The notes: generated from the letters alone by a model not told the origin. Positions 24,207 through 34,709 are shown, numbered from the stretch's first letter. The stretch: 42,215 nucleotides of DNA from Lysobacterales bacterium (GCA_022841325.1 JALHRS010000052.1:1-42215), one strand, 5' to 3'. Numbers and translations: made by a program.

Positions 24207-26105
24207 ATGTCTGAAGAAACCAATCTGCCGAGCTTCTCCGAGCTGGGTCTGCCCGACTATCTGCTGCGCACGTTGGCCAGTGTCGGCTATGAATCGCCGT
24301 CGCCCATTCAGGCGGCCACCATTCCGCCCTTGATGGCCGGGCGCGACGTGCTCGGGCAGGCGCAGACCGGCACCGGCAAGACCGCTGCCTTTGCACTGCC
24401 GATCCTGGCCAAGCTGGACATGAAGCAGTTCAAGCCGCAGGCGCTGGTGCTTGCGCCCACCCGCGAGCTGGCCATCCAGGTGGCCGAAGCCTTCCAGCGC
24501 TACGCCCAGCAGATCCCCGATTTCCATGTGCTGCCGGTCTACGGCGGCCAGGGTTATGGCGCCCAGTTGCATGGACTGGCGCGCGGCACCCATGTGGTGG
24601 TCGGCACGCCGGGCCGGATCAAGGATCACCTCGCCCGTGGCACCCTCGATCTGTCGCAACTGAAGGTGGTGGTGCTCGACGAAGCTGACGAGATGCTGCG
24701 CATGGGCTTCATCGACGATGTCGAGAGCATCCTGCAGAAGACCCCGGACACACGTCAGGTCGCGCTGTTCTCGGCCACCATGCCGGCACCGATCCGGCGC
24801 ATCGCCCAGACCCATCTGAAGTCGCCGGAAGAAGTCACGATCCGCTCCAGCACGACCACCGTGAAGGCCATACGCCAACGCTACTGGCTGGTCAGCGGTC
24901 TGCACAAACTGGACGCGCTGACGCGCATTCTGGAAGCCGAGCCCTTTGAGGCCATGATCGTGTTCGCCCGCACCAAGCTCGGCACCGAAGAATTGGCTGA
25001 GCGCCTGCAGGCCAGGGGCTTTGCCGCGGCGGCCATCAATGGTGATCTGCTGCAGGCGCAGCGCGAAAAAACCATTGCCCGACTCAAGGAAGGCCAGCTG
25101 GATATCCTGGTGGCCACCGATGTGGCGGCGCGTGGACTCGACGTCGAGCGCATCAGTCACGTCGTCAATTACGATATTCCCTACGACAGCGAAGCCTATG
25201 TGCATCGCATCGGTCGCACTGGACGTGCCGGTCGCACCGGCGATGCCATCCTGTTTGTCACGCCGCGCGAACGTCATCTGCTGCGCGCCATCGAGCGCGC
25301 GACGCACCAGCCGATCGAGCAGATGCATCTGCCGACGGTGCAGGCGGTCAATGACCGCCGCATTGCCCGCTTCCACAAGCGCATTTCCGACGGAATCGAG
25401 GCCGGTGATCTCGATCTGTTCCGCAGTCTGATCAGCGACTATGCCCATCAGAACGAAGTGGCTGAGCTGGACATTGCTGCGGCACTGGCGCGCATGCTGC
25501 AGGGCAAGACGCCGCTGCTGCTGGCGCCGGGCGGTGACACCACGCCCGTCGATGAGCCGCGCTTCGAGCGCAGCGAGCGCGCCGAGCGTCCGCGCAGCGA
25601 TCGCGGCAAGCGCGAGCCGGTGTCCAAGTTCGGCGGCCCGGACAAGCCGCGTTTTGCCCGCAGCGAGGACCGTGCACCGGTGGAGCGCAGCCCCGAACGT
25701 ACGCCGGTCGATCGCACTGCCGAGGCCCGCCCGCCGCGCGCCGCGCGGCCGCCTCGCGCCGCCGAAGGCGCCGGCAAGCTGGAGAAGTTCAGGGTTGAGG
25801 TGGGCCTCAAGCACGGCGTCAAGCCGGGCAATCTGGTCGGCGCCATCGCCAACGAAGCCGGTCTGGAAAGCCAGTTCATGGGCCGTATCGAAATCGAGGA
25901 CGACTACAGCATCGTCGAGTTGCCCGAGGGCATGCCCAAGGATGTGTTCCTGCATCTGAAGAAGGTCTGGGTCGTGGGCCGGCCGCTGCGCATCAGCCGA
26001 TTGTCCGACGCGCCCGATGGCGACGCCGGCGAAAGTGGCAGCCCGCAGCCGCCACGCGGGCCGCGCAAGCCCGGCGACAAGCCGCCACGGCGCAGGCAGC
26101 CCTGA
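24207..26105 (+). CDS. deaD: DEAD-box ATP-dependent RNA helicase, DeaD/CsdA-like
   Basis: The 632-residue protein has all helicase motifs in order: Q motif (FSELGLPDYLL...PSPIQ), Walker A AQTGTGKT at 52-59, APTREL, GTPGR, DEAD, SAT, then ARGLD and HRIGRTGRAGR. A highly charged Arg/Glu/Pro linker (about 450-525) follows. A DbpA/CsdA-type RNA-binding domain (about 525-600; FRVEVGLKHGVKPGNLVGAIANEAG is its conserved pattern) and a basic tail complete it. This layout fits CsdA/DeaD, which helps 50S subunit assembly and mRNA unwinding, especially in the cold. Length matches E. coli DeaD (629). It appears monocistronic. Confidence 0.93.
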   Translation: MSEETNLPSFSELGLPDYLLRTLASVGYESPSPIQAATIPPLMAGRDVLGQAQTGTGKTAAFALPILAKLDMKQFKPQALVLAPTRELAIQVAEAFQRYAQQIPDFHVLPVYGGQGYGAQLHGLARGTHVVVGTPGRIKDHLARGTLDLSQLKVVVLDEADEMLRMGFIDDVESILQKTPDTRQVALFSATMPAPIRRIAQTHLKSPEEVTIRSSTTTVKAIRQRYWLVSGLHKLDALTRILEAEPFEAMIVFARTKLGTEELAERLQARGFAAAAINGDLLQAQREKTIARLKEGQLDILVATDVAARGLDVERISHVVNYDIPYDSEAYVHRIGRTGRAGRTGDAILFVTPRERHLLRAIERATHQPIEQMHLPTVQAVNDRRIARFHKRISDGIEAGDLDLFRSLISDYAHQNEVAELDIAAALARMLQGKTPLLLAPGGDTTPVDEPRFERSERAERPRSDRGKREPVSKFGGPDKPRFARSEDRAPVERSPERTPVDRTAEARPPRAARPPRAAEGAGKLEKFRVEVGLKHGVKPGNLVGAIANEAGLESQFMGRIEIEDDYSIVELPEGMPKDVFLHLKKVWVVGRPLRISRLSDAPDGDAGESGSPQPPRGPRKPGDKPPRRRQP

Positions 26106-26523
26106 TCGGCTGACGCCGGTTTGGCGCCACGAATCAGCGTCATTGCGAGCCGCGCGTGTCGGCCCGACACTGCAAACGGGCCATGAAACTGCCGGGTGCG
26201 GGTAGCGCTCTCCGGGCGGTGAGGCCGCACCGCAGCGCGGCGCCATCCACGGCAGCGATCCACAGGTTCTGGCTGGATATCTCACGCTGAGGCGCGGAGA
26301 ACGCGGAGATGTGCAATCGCCATCGAGCGCCCTTGGGATTTCTCCGCGGCCTCCGCGCCTCCGCGTGAACAAGCGGTCTTGGGTCTGATCGCGATCCCTT
26401 TTTGCTTGACGGCAGCGGCTCCCCGGCGCTTGTCGCGTCACCTCCCGGAGAGCGCTGCGCGCACTTCCGGGCTACGCCAGCTATTCGCGATCTGGCCGGC
26501 AGCGCCATGCCAGCCTCTGCTTG
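26106..26523. repeat. Intergenic repeat island with nested inverted repeats
   Basis: No gene is seen in this 418-bp gap between convergent genes. The outer inverted repeat is 26204-26222 (AGCGCTCTCCGGGCGGTGA) with 26438-26456, matching at 18 of 19 positions. Nested inside, 26282-26309 pairs with 26341-26368 at 25 of 28 positions (arms start TCACGC and end CGCGGAGA). A lone GCGTCATTGCGAG at 26140-26152 is a half copy of the palindrome core found at 2505. GGCCCG/CGGGCC (26161-26182) is a third dyad. This looks like a landing site for several palindromic repeat families and probably separates the two convergent transcripts. Confidence 0.75.
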
Positions 26524-27300
26524 CTAGCAGCCATCGGCGGGTGCGGATATCTGCCATTCGAGCGCTGCACTGTCGATGAAAACACCGTCCGGACCAAAGC
26601 GCCGCTCGTGCAATCGGGCCCGGCCCCGCTGGTCCAGCGTGTACAGCGTGCTGCTGCGGGTGCCATAGCTGCTGCCGGTGATGAACGGCGCTGACAGCAT
26701 GCGCTCCAGCGTCAGGCCGACGCCGGTATCGGGCAGATCGGCGTCCGCCGCGGTTTCAGTATCGGCCAGTGCCTGGAACAGCGCTGATTCGTCGTCACCA
26801 TCCTCGATGCACCAGCGAGCCAGCGCTTCCCGGAGTTTCCCGGCCTTGGGCCAGGGCGTATCCAGGGTTGCGTTGCTGAGTGCGTAAGTGCCTGCGGGCA
26901 GGCAGGCGATGCTGTCGCCATCGCTGTTGACGAAAGCCAGCTGCTGGCCGCGCCCGAAGATCAGGTTGTAGGGGCTGTACTCGGCAGCCGAGGCCCGCAG
27001 TTGCGCCAACAGATGCTGAGGGTCACGGTCATCCAGCAGCGCTTCCCGGACCAGATGCCCGCGGCTGCGGCCCTTGCTGGCGCCAGGTCGGCGGATATTG
27101 GTCACCATCGCCACGCGGCCACTGAGGCTGGCCGCCATCCAGCTGCCGCCAGCAGTGAGGTCGCGGCCGCCGACGATCTGCGGATGTTCTGGCCAGGGCG
27201 CGGCCGCGGCGCTGGGGCGCGCGTGGTATTCGTCGCGATTGGCGGCGATCACCAGGGGATAGAGAGGATGCTGGCCGATGGCCAGCGCGAGCAGGCACAC
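26524..27300 (-). CDS. NRDE/TANGO2 family protein
   Basis: The 258-residue protein begins MCLLALA and carries ANRDEYHARPS (Asn21-Arg22-Asp23-Glu24), the motif that names the NRDE family, followed by GGRDLTAGGSWMA and the MVTNIRRP stretch. The Cys at position 2 is conserved and could act as an N-terminal nucleophile after removal of Met. Eukaryotic TANGO2 homologues have been linked to haem or lipid handling; the bacterial role is not settled. The gene lies 11 bp after the PilZ gene on the same strand, so the two are likely cotranscribed. Confidence 0.88.
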   Translation of the reverse strand: MCLLALAIGQHPLYPLVIAANRDEYHARPSAAAAPWPEHPQIVGGRDLTAGGSWMAASLSGRVAMVTNIRRPGASKGRSRGHLVREALLDDRDPQHLLAQLRASAAEYSPYNLIFGRGQQLAFVNSDGDSIACLPAGTYALSNATLDTPWPKAGKLREALARWCIEDGDDESALFQALADTETAADADLPDTGVGLTLERMLSAPFITGSSYGTRSSTLYTLDQRGRARLHERRFGPDGVFIDSAALEWQISAPADGC

Positions 27301-27311
27301 GCGCTCGGCGA

Positions 27312-27668
27312 TCAGTCGGGCGGAGTGGACAGCTTGGCCAGCGTCGGTGCCCGTTTCAACGACAGCACCAGTTCCGACAGCTGTTCGAAGGCCGGCGTTT
27401 CGATTTCATGGAACTCGATGCCGATGCGTCGGAGTTCGACATGGGCAATGCGTGCCTTGGCTGCGAAGGTACGGGAGTCCTCCAGTTCCAGCAGCATCTC
27501 CACGTGCTCGCCCATGCTGACGGTTGGATCGTCCTCGCATTCCAGCAGGGCACCGTTGAGCGAGAGGTCCAGCAATTTGCCGATGAGGCCGCTGGGCGCG
27601 ATGGAGCGGAATCGCCCCGGCAGAGGAAAACGGGGTTCCTGGCGGCGATCATGCTTTACCGGTCCCAT
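27312..27668 (-). CDS. PilZ domain protein, probable cyclic di-GMP receptor
   Basis: This 118-residue single-domain protein has both PilZ signature elements: RRQEPR (Arg9, Arg13; RxxxR) at the N-terminus and DLSLNG (Asp34-x-Ser36-x-x-Gly39; D/NxSxxG). With both motifs intact it should bind cyclic di-GMP, unlike type-IV-pilus PilZ proteins that lack them. It could be a downstream effector for cyclases such as the FHA-GGDEF protein encoded about 9 kb away. The gene is divergent from rplU and leads into the NRDE gene. Confidence 0.88.
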   Translation of the reverse strand: MGPVKHDRRQEPRFPLPGRFRSIAPSGLIGKLLDLSLNGALLECEDDPTVSMGEHVEMLLELEDSRTFAAKARIAHVELRRIGIEFHEIETPAFEQLSELVLSLKRAPTLAKLSTPPD

Positions 27669-27800
27669 TGCAGTTGGCTTCTCCGTATACTGGGCTGATG
27701 CGTACTGTGCGCCTTGCGCTGCATTCTACGTTGTGCGCGCGGTCAACTTACCCGATTGTGATGCTCTGTTCGAGTGCATCGAAGAAACGGCTTCCGTTCA

Positions 27801-27829
27801 TTGACCGGACGGCTGCATCCGGTTATAGT
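27801..27829 (+). promoter_or_regulatory. Sigma-70 type promoter of rplU-rpmA
   Basis: The -35 TTGACC (27801-27806) and -10 TATAGT (27824-27829) are separated by 17 bp, one of the best promoter matches in the window. Transcription would start near 27836 and give a 35-nt leader before rplU. Confidence 0.8.
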
Positions 27830-27870
27830 TCCGCTCCTTTGTTTTGCGACTCAATGGACGAGGTCTCGTC

Positions 27871-28182
27871 ATGTACGCCGTATTTGCGACTGGTGGCAAG
27901 CAGTATCGTGCAGCCCCCGGTGACGTTCTCAAGGTAGAGAAGCTGAATGTCGCCGAAGGCGATTCGATCGAACTCGATCAGGTGATGCTGGTTGCCGATG
28001 GCGACAGCATTACCGTTGGCGCACCCCTGGTTTCGGGCGCGAAGGTAGCTGCCACGGTGAAGAGCCATGGCCGTGCCGACAAGGTGTACATCGTGCACTT
28101 CCGTCGTCGCAAGCACCATCGCAAGCAGCAGGGTCATCGTCAGCACTACACCGAAATCGAGATCACAGGTATCAACGCCTGA
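27871..28182 (+). CDS. rplU: 50S ribosomal protein L21
   Basis: The 103-residue protein starts [13 protein letters not shown] and has the L21 C-terminal signature [17 protein letters not shown], which contacts 23S rRNA. The ATG at 27871 gives the family length; an in-frame ATG nine codons upstream is not used by homologues. It is first in the rplU-rpmA-obgE order conserved across bacteria. rpmA follows after 28 bp. Confidence 0.98.
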   Translation: MYAVFATGGKQYRAAPGDVLKVEKLNVAEGDSIELDQVMLVADGDSITVGAPLVSGAKVAATVKSHGRADKVYIVHFRRRKHHRKQQGHRQHYTEIEITGINA

Positions 28183-28210
28183 TCTCGGGCTCGTTCAGAA
28201 GGATTAAGTC

Positions 28211-28468
28211 ATGGCACATAAAAAGGCTGGTGGTTCGACCCGCAACGGTCGCGACTCCAATCCCAAGTATCTCGGTGTGAAGCTCTTCGGCGGCCAGGCG
28301 GTTGCTCCGGGCAACATCATCGTGCGTCAGCGCGGTACGCGTTTCCATCCCGGCGCCAACGTCGGTCTGGGTCGCGATCACACGCTGTTCGCGCTGACCG
28401 GCGGTACCGTCAAGTTCTACGTGGGCGGTCCGCAGAATCGTCGCTTCGTGAGCGTCGTTTCCGAGTAA
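28211..28468 (+). CDS. rpmA: 50S ribosomal protein L27
   Basis: The 85-residue protein starts [17 protein letters not shown], the flexible N-terminal tail that reaches the peptidyl transferase centre, and contains the hallmark [22 protein letters not shown]. Length is the same as in E. coli. There is no N-terminal extension of the Firmicutes type that needs protease removal. A strong terminator follows, so obgE is probably expressed partly by read-through or from its own promoter. Confidence 0.98.
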   Translation: MAHKKAGGSTRNGRDSNPKYLGVKLFGGQAVAPGNIIVRQRGTRFHPGANVGLGRDHTLFALTGGTVKFYVGGPQNRRFVSVVSE

Positions 28469-28493
28469 TCATTGCGCCATGGGTGCAAGCAAG

Positions 28494-28518
28494 AGCCCCG
28501 CCGCGTGCGGGGCTTTTT
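28494..28518 (+). terminator. Rho-independent terminator after rpmA
   Basis: AGCCCCGC (28494-28501) and GCGGGGCT (28507-28514) form a perfect 8-bp stem with a 5-nt loop, followed by TTTTT in all. It lies 25 bp after the rpmA stop and 30 bp before obgE. Confidence 0.92.
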
Positions 28519-28538
28519 GTTTCCGTCCCGAGGCATGA

Positions 28539-29615
<1,077 letters not shown>

Positions 29616-29835
29616 GCGCGCCCTTTAACGAGCCCGCAATGCGGGCTGAGGGTGCGCGCCGCAGGCGCGTTCCCCGGCGCACGCACCACCCAAGATCGCC
29701 GGGGAGCCGCTGCGCGGCACCCTCGGCCTACGTTCGTCGGAGGCCAGGCTCAGGACCCGTACGCAGCATCGGGCCGGTAAGGGTAGCGGGGGCTTGAAGC
29801 TCGAGCACGGCCAGCACGTGGGCAAATCAAGCAAA
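29616..29835. repeat. Inverted repeat in the obgE-rpsT convergent gap
   Basis: Arm 29646-29679 (CTGAGGGTGCG ... CCCCGGCG) is the imperfect reverse complement of arm 29697-29726, with a 17-nt loop; the arm ends match perfectly and the centres differ by a few bases. Just before it, AGCCCGC-AAT-GCGGGCT is a perfect short hairpin (about 29632-29647) after the obgE stop. Neither has a T-run. The arms resemble repetitive extragenic palindromes of this bacterial order. No gene is seen in the gap. Confidence 0.7.
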
Positions 29836-29863
29836 CAAAAAGGCCGGCATAAGCCGGCCCTTT
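29836..29863 (-). terminator. Rho-independent terminator of rpsT
   Basis: Read on the minus strand, GGGCCGGC-TTAT-GCCGGCC is followed by TTTTTGTTTG. The stem is 7 bp of pure GC. It lies about 20 bp after the rpsT stop. Confidence 0.9.
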
Positions 29864-29883
29864 CTTGCGCTGTTGCTGCCGAA

Positions 29884-30165
29884 TCAGGCGGCCGGCTGCG
29901 CGGCATCCAGCTTGCGGATGGCGGCAGTCAGGCGGCTCTTGTGACGGGCGGCCTTGTTCTTGTGAATGAAGCCATGCGCCGAAATGCGATCGATGATCGG
30001 CACGGCGGACTTCAGGGCGCCTTCGGCGGTGGATTTGTCACCAGCTTCGATGGCCTTCACGACTTTCTTGATGGCCGTGCGCAGCATGGAACGAACGCTG
30101 GAATTGTGGGCGTTGCGCTTGTCGGCTTGACGCGCACGCTTCTTGGCGGACTTGATATTTGCCAC
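29884..30165 (-). CDS. rpsT: 30S ribosomal protein S20
   Basis: The 93-residue protein reads (M)[20 protein letters not shown] and continues with the typical helical bundle ([18 protein letters not shown]), which binds 16S rRNA. The start must be the GTG at 30165, because family members begin ANIKSAKKR right after the initiator Met. It has CGGAG upstream. An in-frame ATG 24 codons earlier would add an unconserved extension and lies upstream of the predicted transcription start. A non-ATG start is also found in E. coli rpsT (TTG), where weak initiation is part of autoregulation. Confidence 0.95.
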   Translation of the reverse strand: MANIKSAKKRARQADKRNAHNSSVRSMLRTAIKKVVKAIEAGDKSTAEGALKSAVPIIDRISAHGFIHKNKAARHKSRLTAAIRKLDAAQPAA

Positions 30166-30207
30166 GAACGACTCCGAATACGGTTGGGGCTGAACAAAAG
30201 ACCGCGG

Positions 30208-30237
30208 ACTATAGCGATCAAATCGGGATGAAGTCAA
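30208..30237 (-). promoter_or_regulatory. Sigma-70 type promoter of rpsT
   Basis: On the minus strand, -35 TTGACT (30237-30232) and -10 TATAGT (30213-30208) are 18 bp apart. The start near 30201 gives a leader of about 36 nt before the GTG at 30165. The promoter lies only 18 bp from the rtcA stop, so read-through from rtcA could also reach rpsT. Confidence 0.82.
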
Positions 30238-30255
30238 TTTCCCTGCGCTGCGCGT

Positions 30256-31323
30256 TCAGGCGCCAGCAGCCTGCAGGGGAACCGCCTGCGCATGCACCAC
30301 CACGCGATGTCCGTCCCTGGGCCCTGGACCGGCCGTGATGGTGACATGGCCGAGCCCAAAGGCAGCGATGACCTCGGCATTGCTGCGCAGATGCGCGCTG
30401 GGCTGGTCGATCAGGAACTCGCCGCCGCCAGCCAGCAGCATCGGCAGCAGCAGTTGATCGGACAGGTGCTCCCCGACCACCGCGGCAGAGCCCAGATAGT
30501 GCTCCAGGGTATCGCAGGCGCCAGCCGCCACCTGCTCGGCACTGAGCCGGCGCTCACCGAGCGCGGTCACCACCTCGGTGATGGAATCGAAGCGGGCGAT
30601 CAGGGTCAGCGCATTGCCTGGCCCGGCGCGCCGGCCCAGGTCGATTTCCTGCAGGTGCTCGCGGCGCAGCTGGAAACGATCGGCCACGGTGGTCAGTTCC
30701 CGCAGGGCCACATGCATGGGGATGCCGGCCACCGCGGCCTGGGCGCGAATGCCGGCAGCAGCGCCGCGGGCGGTCAGCTGGATGGGTTTCAGCGTTCCCG
30801 GCTCGATCTGGACCAGCACCTGCCCGCCGCCTGCGGGAAAGAACCCGGGGCGTTCAACCTGCATGCGCACACGCGCGCCCATGCGCGCCAGCACCGGCAG
30901 AAAGCAGTGCTGGACATAGTCGGCGGTCGGCGCCATGGCGTTGTGCGTGCCGCCTTCGAGCGTCAGCCGACTGGGGGCGTCGGCGTGCAGCAGAATCGGT
31001 AGCAGCGTTTGCAGGACCAGCATGGTGCTGCCGGCCGTGCCGATGGCGAAGTGATGGTTGCCCGCGGCAATCGTGTGCGGGACAAAGTGGATTTCAGTCG
31101 AGCCGATCTCGGCCCCGCTGACATCCGCGGCACTGATCTGCGCCGCCGCCTTCACGCAGGTGAGGTGCTGGCGCATCAACCCCGGCTTGGCCCGGCCAGC
31201 CCGGATCCGGCGCAGGTGTAGCGGCCGACCGGTGAGTACCGACAGCGACAGCGCCGACCGCAGGATCTGGCCACCGCCTTCGCCCTGGGAGCCGTCGATG
31301 TGGATGGGGAGAGCTGAAGTCAT
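30256..31323 (-). CDS. rtcA: RNA 3'-terminal phosphate cyclase RtcA
   Basis: RtcA converts RNA 3'-phosphate ends into 2',3'-cyclic phosphates using ATP through a covalent histidine-AMP intermediate. The 355-residue product has IDGSQGEGGGQILR (residues 9-22), the GTAGSTMLVLQTLLP region and the FFPAGGGQV loop. His311 in the C-terminal HLRSN motif corresponds by motif and position to the adenylated His309 of E. coli RtcA. The ATG at 31323 begins directly before the conserved domain; upstream in-frame codons come from the repeat element. It is separated from rtcB by 197 bp that hold heptamer repeats, much wider than in compact rtcBA operons. Confidence 0.95.
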   Translation of the reverse strand: MTSALPIHIDGSQGEGGGQILRSALSLSVLTGRPLHLRRIRAGRAKPGLMRQHLTCVKAAAQISAADVSGAEIGSTEIHFVPHTIAAGNHHFAIGTAGSTMLVLQTLLPILLHADAPSRLTLEGGTHNAMAPTADYVQHCFLPVLARMGARVRMQVERPGFFPAGGGQVLVQIEPGTLKPIQLTARGAAAGIRAQAAVAGIPMHVALRELTTVADRFQLRREHLQEIDLGRRAGPGNALTLIARFDSITEVVTALGERRLSAEQVAAGACDTLEHYLGSAAVVGEHLSDQLLLPMLLAGGGEFLIDQPSAHLRSNAEVIAAFGLGHVTITAGPGPRDGHRVVVHAQAVPLQAAGA

Positions 31324-31349
31324 GGGTGCGAATCTCTGGAAAGTGGAAC

Positions 31350-31515
31350 GGGGCAGGGGGCACGGGGCAGGGGAAAGGGGAAGAGAGCAGGGGACGCACG
31401 GCTGGCCATGACTTCGGTAGCCGCGGAGACTGGAACAAGAGCCAATTTCCGCTGGCAAATTGCGCGAGTTCAGGCCTGGCAATTCCCGTGCCCCGTGCCC
31501 CGTTCCCCGTGCCCC
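31350..31515. repeat. Second heptamer inverted-repeat element, between rtcB and rtcA
   Basis: The right arm (31485-31515) is CCCGTGC, CCCGTGC, CCCGTTC, CCCGTGC and CCC. The left side (31346-31393) is the G-rich counterpart with GGAACGGGGC, GGGGGCACGGGGC and further degenerate copies. These are the same 7-bp units as at 2600-2732, arranged as an inverted pair around a ~90-bp centre without heptamers. The element lies in the rtcB-rtcA gap and could form a hairpin in the shared transcript. Confidence 0.8.
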
Positions 31516-31520
31516 TCCTT

Positions 31521-32735
31521 TCAGCCCTTCACGCACACCACCTGCCTGAGCGTATGCACGATCTCGACCAGATCACGCTGCGCCGCCATGACTGCTTCGA
31601 TCGGCTTGTAGGCTGCCGGCGACTCGTCGATCACGTCGCTGTCCTTGCGGCATTCGACGTGAACGGTGGCGATGCGGTGCTGCTCCAGCGTGATCTCCTT
31701 TTTGGCGCGGGTGCGGCTCATCACCCGCCCGGCACCGTGCGAACACGAACACAGCGAATCGGCGTTGCCCAGGCCGCGGACGATGTAGCTCTTGGCGCCC
31801 ATGCTGCCCGGAATGATCCCGAGCTGGCCGGCCCGGGCACTGACCGCGCCCTTGCGGGTGACGAACAGTTCCTCGCCGAAGTGGGTTTCCTTCTGCACAT
31901 AGTTGTGATGGCAGTTGACCGCCTCCTCGGTGACCGAGAACTTCTTCGGAACGATCTTCTGCAGCGCCTCCAGCGTATGCCGAAGCATGATCGCGCGGTT
32001 CTCGCGGGCGAAAGCCTGGGCCCAGCCGACGGCGAACACGTAGTCATCGAAATGCGGTGAGCCCTCGCTGAAGTAGGCCAGGTCCCGGTGAGGCAAATTG
32101 GCGATATGGTTGCGCATATCGGCCTGTGCCAGCTCGATGAAATGGGTGCCGATGGCGTTGCCGACGCCCCGCGAGCCGGAGTGCAGCATCACCCACACCG
32201 AGCCGTTCTCGTCGAGACAGATCTCGACGAAATGATTGCCGGTACCGAGCGTGCCCAGGTGCCGGAAATTGTTGGTCTTGTTCAGACGCGGGTGCAGTTC
32301 GCACAGACGCTTGAAGTCGGTCTCAAGGCCGCGCCAGGCGGCTTCGGTCAGCTTCGGCGCCTTGTCCCAGGAGCCCTTGTCGCGCGCCCCCTTGCTGCGG
32401 CCATGCGGCACCGCACGCTCGATGGCGCTGCGCAAGGGGCCGAGATTGTCGGGCAGATCGGCCGCCACCAGGCTGGTGCGGGCCGCGATCATGCCGCAGC
32501 CGATATCGACACCGACAGCGGCCGGAATGATGGCGCCGCGGGTAGGCACGACCGAACCCACGGTCGCGCCGATGCCGAGATGCACATCGGGCATCGCTGC
32601 CACAAAGGGACCCACCACCGGCAGGCGCGCCAATCCCATCAACTGACGACGCGCCTCGTCTTCCACCGGCACGCCCTGGGTAAACATCTTGATCGGCACA
32701 CCACCGTGCTGCTCGATCAACTCAAAATTGGCCAT
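31521..32735 (-). CDS. rtcB: RNA-splicing ligase RtcB (3'-phosphate/5'-OH RNA ligase)
   Basis: RtcB joins RNA 3'-phosphate or 2',3'-cyclic phosphate ends to 5'-OH ends, using Mn2+ and GTP. The 404-residue protein has the metal ligands Asp77-x-x-Cys80 (VDIGCGM), His168 (GTGNHF), His185 (LHSGSRG) and the His276/His277 pair (NCHHNY). The guanylated histidine is His333 in CSCSHGAGR, corresponding to His337 in E. coli. The ATG at 32735 has GAGGAGACC upstream. Expression probably depends on sigma-54 and the divergent RtcR. A hairpin lies just before the ribosome site. Confidence 0.96.
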   Translation of the reverse strand: MANFELIEQHGGVPIKMFTQGVPVEDEARRQLMGLARLPVVGPFVAAMPDVHLGIGATVGSVVPTRGAIIPAAVGVDIGCGMIAARTSLVAADLPDNLGPLRSAIERAVPHGRSKGARDKGSWDKAPKLTEAAWRGLETDFKRLCELHPRLNKTNNFRHLGTLGTGNHFVEICLDENGSVWVMLHSGSRGVGNAIGTHFIELAQADMRNHIANLPHRDLAYFSEGSPHFDDYVFAVGWAQAFARENRAIMLRHTLEALQKIVPKKFSVTEEAVNCHHNYVQKETHFGEELFVTRKGAVSARAGQLGIIPGSMGAKSYIVRGLGNADSLCSCSHGAGRVMSRTRAKKEITLEQHRIATVHVECRKDSDVIDESPAAYKPIEAVMAAQRDLVEIVHTLRQVVCVKG

Positions 32736-32751
32736 GGCCGGTCTCCTCGAT

Positions 32752-32770
32752 GACGAGAAACGGTCTCGTC
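32752..32770 (-). promoter_or_regulatory. Hairpin in the rtcB 5' leader
   Basis: GACGAGA (32752-32758) and TCTCGTC (32764-32770) form a perfect 7-bp stem with a 5-nt loop, three bases upstream of the GAGGAGACC ribosome site. It falls within the leader predicted from the sigma-54 promoter. It could affect mRNA stability or translation. Confidence 0.55.
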
Positions 32771-32784
32771 GCGGCATGAGCTTC

Positions 32785-32800
32785 TACATGAAGCGTGCCA
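32785..32800 (-). promoter_or_regulatory. Candidate sigma-54 promoter of rtcB(A)
   Basis: On the minus strand, TGGCACG (32800-32794) is a perfect -24 element. At the right spacing the -12 element reads ATGTA (32789-32785), where TTGCA is expected, so it keeps the G but not the C. Transcription would begin near 32775, about 40 nt before rtcB. The divergent sigma-54 activator RtcR supports the assignment. Confidence 0.55.
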
Positions 32801-32863
32801 GGTATGGCGGCAAGTCTATAGGTGATTGATATTTCGGCACAAAAGAAAGAAAGGTGGCGTACA

Positions 32864-32922
32864 GGTAGCTACCATCGTTCTCAATTTATTATCCCATGAG
32901 ATACGTTATATTCCATCGTATC
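32864..32922. promoter_or_regulatory. Candidate RtcR upstream activating sites
   Basis: Two dyads lie in an AT-rich stretch of the rtcB-rtcR gap: a perfect 10-bp palindrome GGTAGCTACC (32864-32873), and GATACG/CGTATC (32900-32905, 32917-32922). They are 64 and about 100-120 bp upstream of the rtcB -24 element, the distance usual for sigma-54 activator sites. The AT-rich sequence between (32878-32900) could hold an IHF bend. Confidence 0.4.
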
Positions 32923-32970
32923 GTTACTTCCGCGACGGACCTCATGCGGTACCGGTCGCTGCCCTGGAGT

Positions 32971-32992
32971 GCGCCGCACCGCGCTGCGGCGC
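32971..32992 (+). promoter_or_regulatory. GC-rich hairpin in the rtcR leader
   Basis: GCGCCGCA (32971-32978) and TGCGGCGC (32985-32992) form a perfect 8-bp stem with a 6-nt loop, 21 bp before the rtcR ATG. No T-run follows. It may be an mRNA structure limiting translation of rtcR, which lacks an obvious Shine-Dalgarno sequence. Confidence 0.5.
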
Positions 32993-33013
32993 CGCAACTG
33001 GTAGTTCAACACC

Positions 33014-34627
<1,614 letters not shown>

Positions 34628-34635
34628 TCGCAAGT

Positions 34636-34709
34636 CTGTGGGAGCGGCTTCAGCCGCGACAGCTGGTTGCCATCGGAAGCCAGATCGCGGACAGAGTCCG
34701 CTCCCACAG
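34636..34709. repeat. Paired REP element (GTGGGAGCGG type)
   Basis: CTGTGGGAGCGG starts the left unit (34636-34659) and CCGCTCCCACAG ends the right unit (34685-34709). Each unit has its own small internal hairpin (GCGGCTTCAGCCGC; CGGACAGAGTCCG), and together they form a larger inverted repeat. Such REP pairs are common in Pseudomonas and Lysobacterales genomes and are thought to be moved by RAYT transposases. This one lies just after rtcR in the 224-bp gap before murJ. Confidence 0.85.

Noticed and set aside
24881..25879. Minus-strand open frames opposite the DEAD-box helicase
   Set aside because: They are shadows of the helicase gene, whose motifs are all intact on the plus strand.
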